Below are positions 63,622-64,000 of a DNA stretch of 64,000 nt, in pieces. A model generated the notes under the pieces. That model had not been told where the DNA came from. It made no database searches and worked only from the letters and a program-made list of their open reading frames with translations. Made by a program: the position numbers and the translations under genes. The stretch's first letter is position 1. Every line of letters begins with the position of its first letter. The stretch comes from Lineus longissimus (lineage: Eukaryota; Nemertea; Pilidiophora; Heteronemertea; Lineidae). The stretch is taken from positions 14,709,501 through 14,773,500 of the forward strand of contig NC_088308.1 in the NCBI RefSeq assembly GCF_910592395.1, in the 5' to 3' direction.

Positions 63622-64000
63622 CTATGAATTATCATCAATTGTAGCTAGCACTTGTGACACACGCTGCAAAGCATCAAGTCTAACTCTAGAATCATCATTC
63701 AATACTGCATGCACTCCCTCAATATTTTTTACAGTGTAAGTTCTATTGGACCATATTTGTTTGTAACCTTTAGTAAATATAGGCCTCTTTAACTTCTTTC
63801 TAACACTTTCACCTATTTTAAATTTGTATTCAACTGGCATAGACTTTTCAGCATTTAATTCAATCAACTCACTTTCATGATGCGCAGCTTCATTTGGACT
63901 ATAGTCTAAAATTCCTCTATGTGGCCTACTATTGTACGCAGTAATGTACTCTTGCAAATGATCAACCCATTTAACTGAATTTCGTTCAGTAAAGTCCTTG
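63622..64000 (-). CDS. Polinton integrase, C-terminal part (runs off the window)
   Basis: The frame is open to the right edge, so the start is outside the window. The visible part begins in the last helix of the retroviral integrase core (ITAYNSRPHRGILDYSPNEA, typical of the region after the catalytic Glu) and continues into a small SH3/chromo-like beta domain (KIGESVRKKLKRPIFTKGYK, WSNRTYTVKNI). In Polintons this enzyme inserts the element with 6-bp target duplications. The catalytic DDE residues are not visible here. Confidence 0.8.
   Translation of the reverse strand, partial: KDFTERNSVKWVDHLQEYITAYNSRPHRGILDYSPNEAAHHESELIELNAEKSMPVEYKFKIGESVRKKLKRPIFTKGYKQIWSNRTYTVKNIEGVHAVLNDDSRVRLDALQRVSQVLATIDDNS

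Larger units (their letters stand above)
55212..64000. mobile_element. Polinton/Maverick (adintovirus-like) element, right part outside window
   Basis: Genes for major capsid, penton-like protein, packaging ATPase, membrane proteins and a retroviral-type integrase occur together, which is diagnostic of this class. The left terminus is placed at ~55212-55240, where LINE homology ends and tandem repeats begin; an AGTGATACATAACTG stretch at ~55222 would suit an AG-starting terminal repeat. Polymerase, protease and the other terminus should lie to the right. At least two genes are broken. Confidence 0.85.

Noticed and set aside
1-64000. tRNA and rRNA genes
   Set aside because: I looked for cloverleaf and rRNA signatures and saw none; only tRNA-complementary primer-binding sites occur. 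A tRNAscan run would be decisive.

Overview
This window looks like intergenic or heterochromatic DNA from an animal nuclear genome, most likely a marine invertebrate. A mollusc or other lophotrochozoan is my best guess, from the TE mix and from a hairpin-capped repeat type I associate with shellfish; this was not checked. I recognise no host gene, tRNA, rRNA or CRISPR array. Almost everything identifiable is a mobile element, often inserted one inside another, with ends provable from terminal repeats and target-site duplications (TSDs).

Layout. (1) 1-6.9 kb: copies of a hairpin-capped interspersed repeat (here 'family R', body of ~300-bp monomers) and a 462-bp tandem duplication. (2) 6.97-11.06 kb: a decayed Tc1/mariner element (TA TSD) whose transposase gene is split by a non-autonomous LTR element (TSD CTAA), whose own 5' LTR carries a solo LTR of another family (TSD GAGTA). 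(3) 11.6-16.2 kb: a DNA transposon with an intron-containing, frameshifted transposase bearing a DNCxGQNKN motif. (4) 16.196-38.531 kb: a BEL/Pao retrotransposon (TSD GTTTA, LTRs 264 bp) with stacked insertions: X (TA) contains Y (ATTT), which contains a near-intact Ty3/gypsy element (TSD TGAT, 1477-bp LTRs almost identical). Its gag carries another DNA transposon (TSD ACTAT). (5) 38.5-49.2 kb: transposon-protein remnants, LINE pieces, a Harbinger derivative, a polymerase-like remnant and more family R. (6) 49.218-53.054 kb: a piggyBac element (TTAA) with a CR1-like LINE inserted in its transposase. (7) 53.4-55.2 kb: a minus-strand LINE interrupted by family R.

(8) About 55.2 kb to the window end: most of a Polinton/Maverick (adintovirus-like) element running off the right edge. 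It has a double-jelly-roll major capsid gene, a penton-like minor capsid gene, a packaging ATPase, several small membrane proteins, a zinc-ribbon protein that may be a VLTF3-like transcription factor, and the C-terminal end of a retroviral-type integrase. Structural genes are packed on the minus strand with 0-30 bp spacing and share an AATAAATG start context. The penton-like gene has a premature stop and the ATPase a 1-base frameshift, so this copy is probably not intact. The polymerase and protease genes are not in the window.

How the parts work together: the gypsy and BEL gag-pol genes, the DDE transposases and the LINE reverse transcriptases serve their own elements. The Polinton genes form a virion module (capsid, penton, ATPase, membrane proteins) plus an integration module and a putative transcription factor. 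Coordinates of element ends come from reading repeats by eye; protein family names come from recognition of motifs, not from searches.
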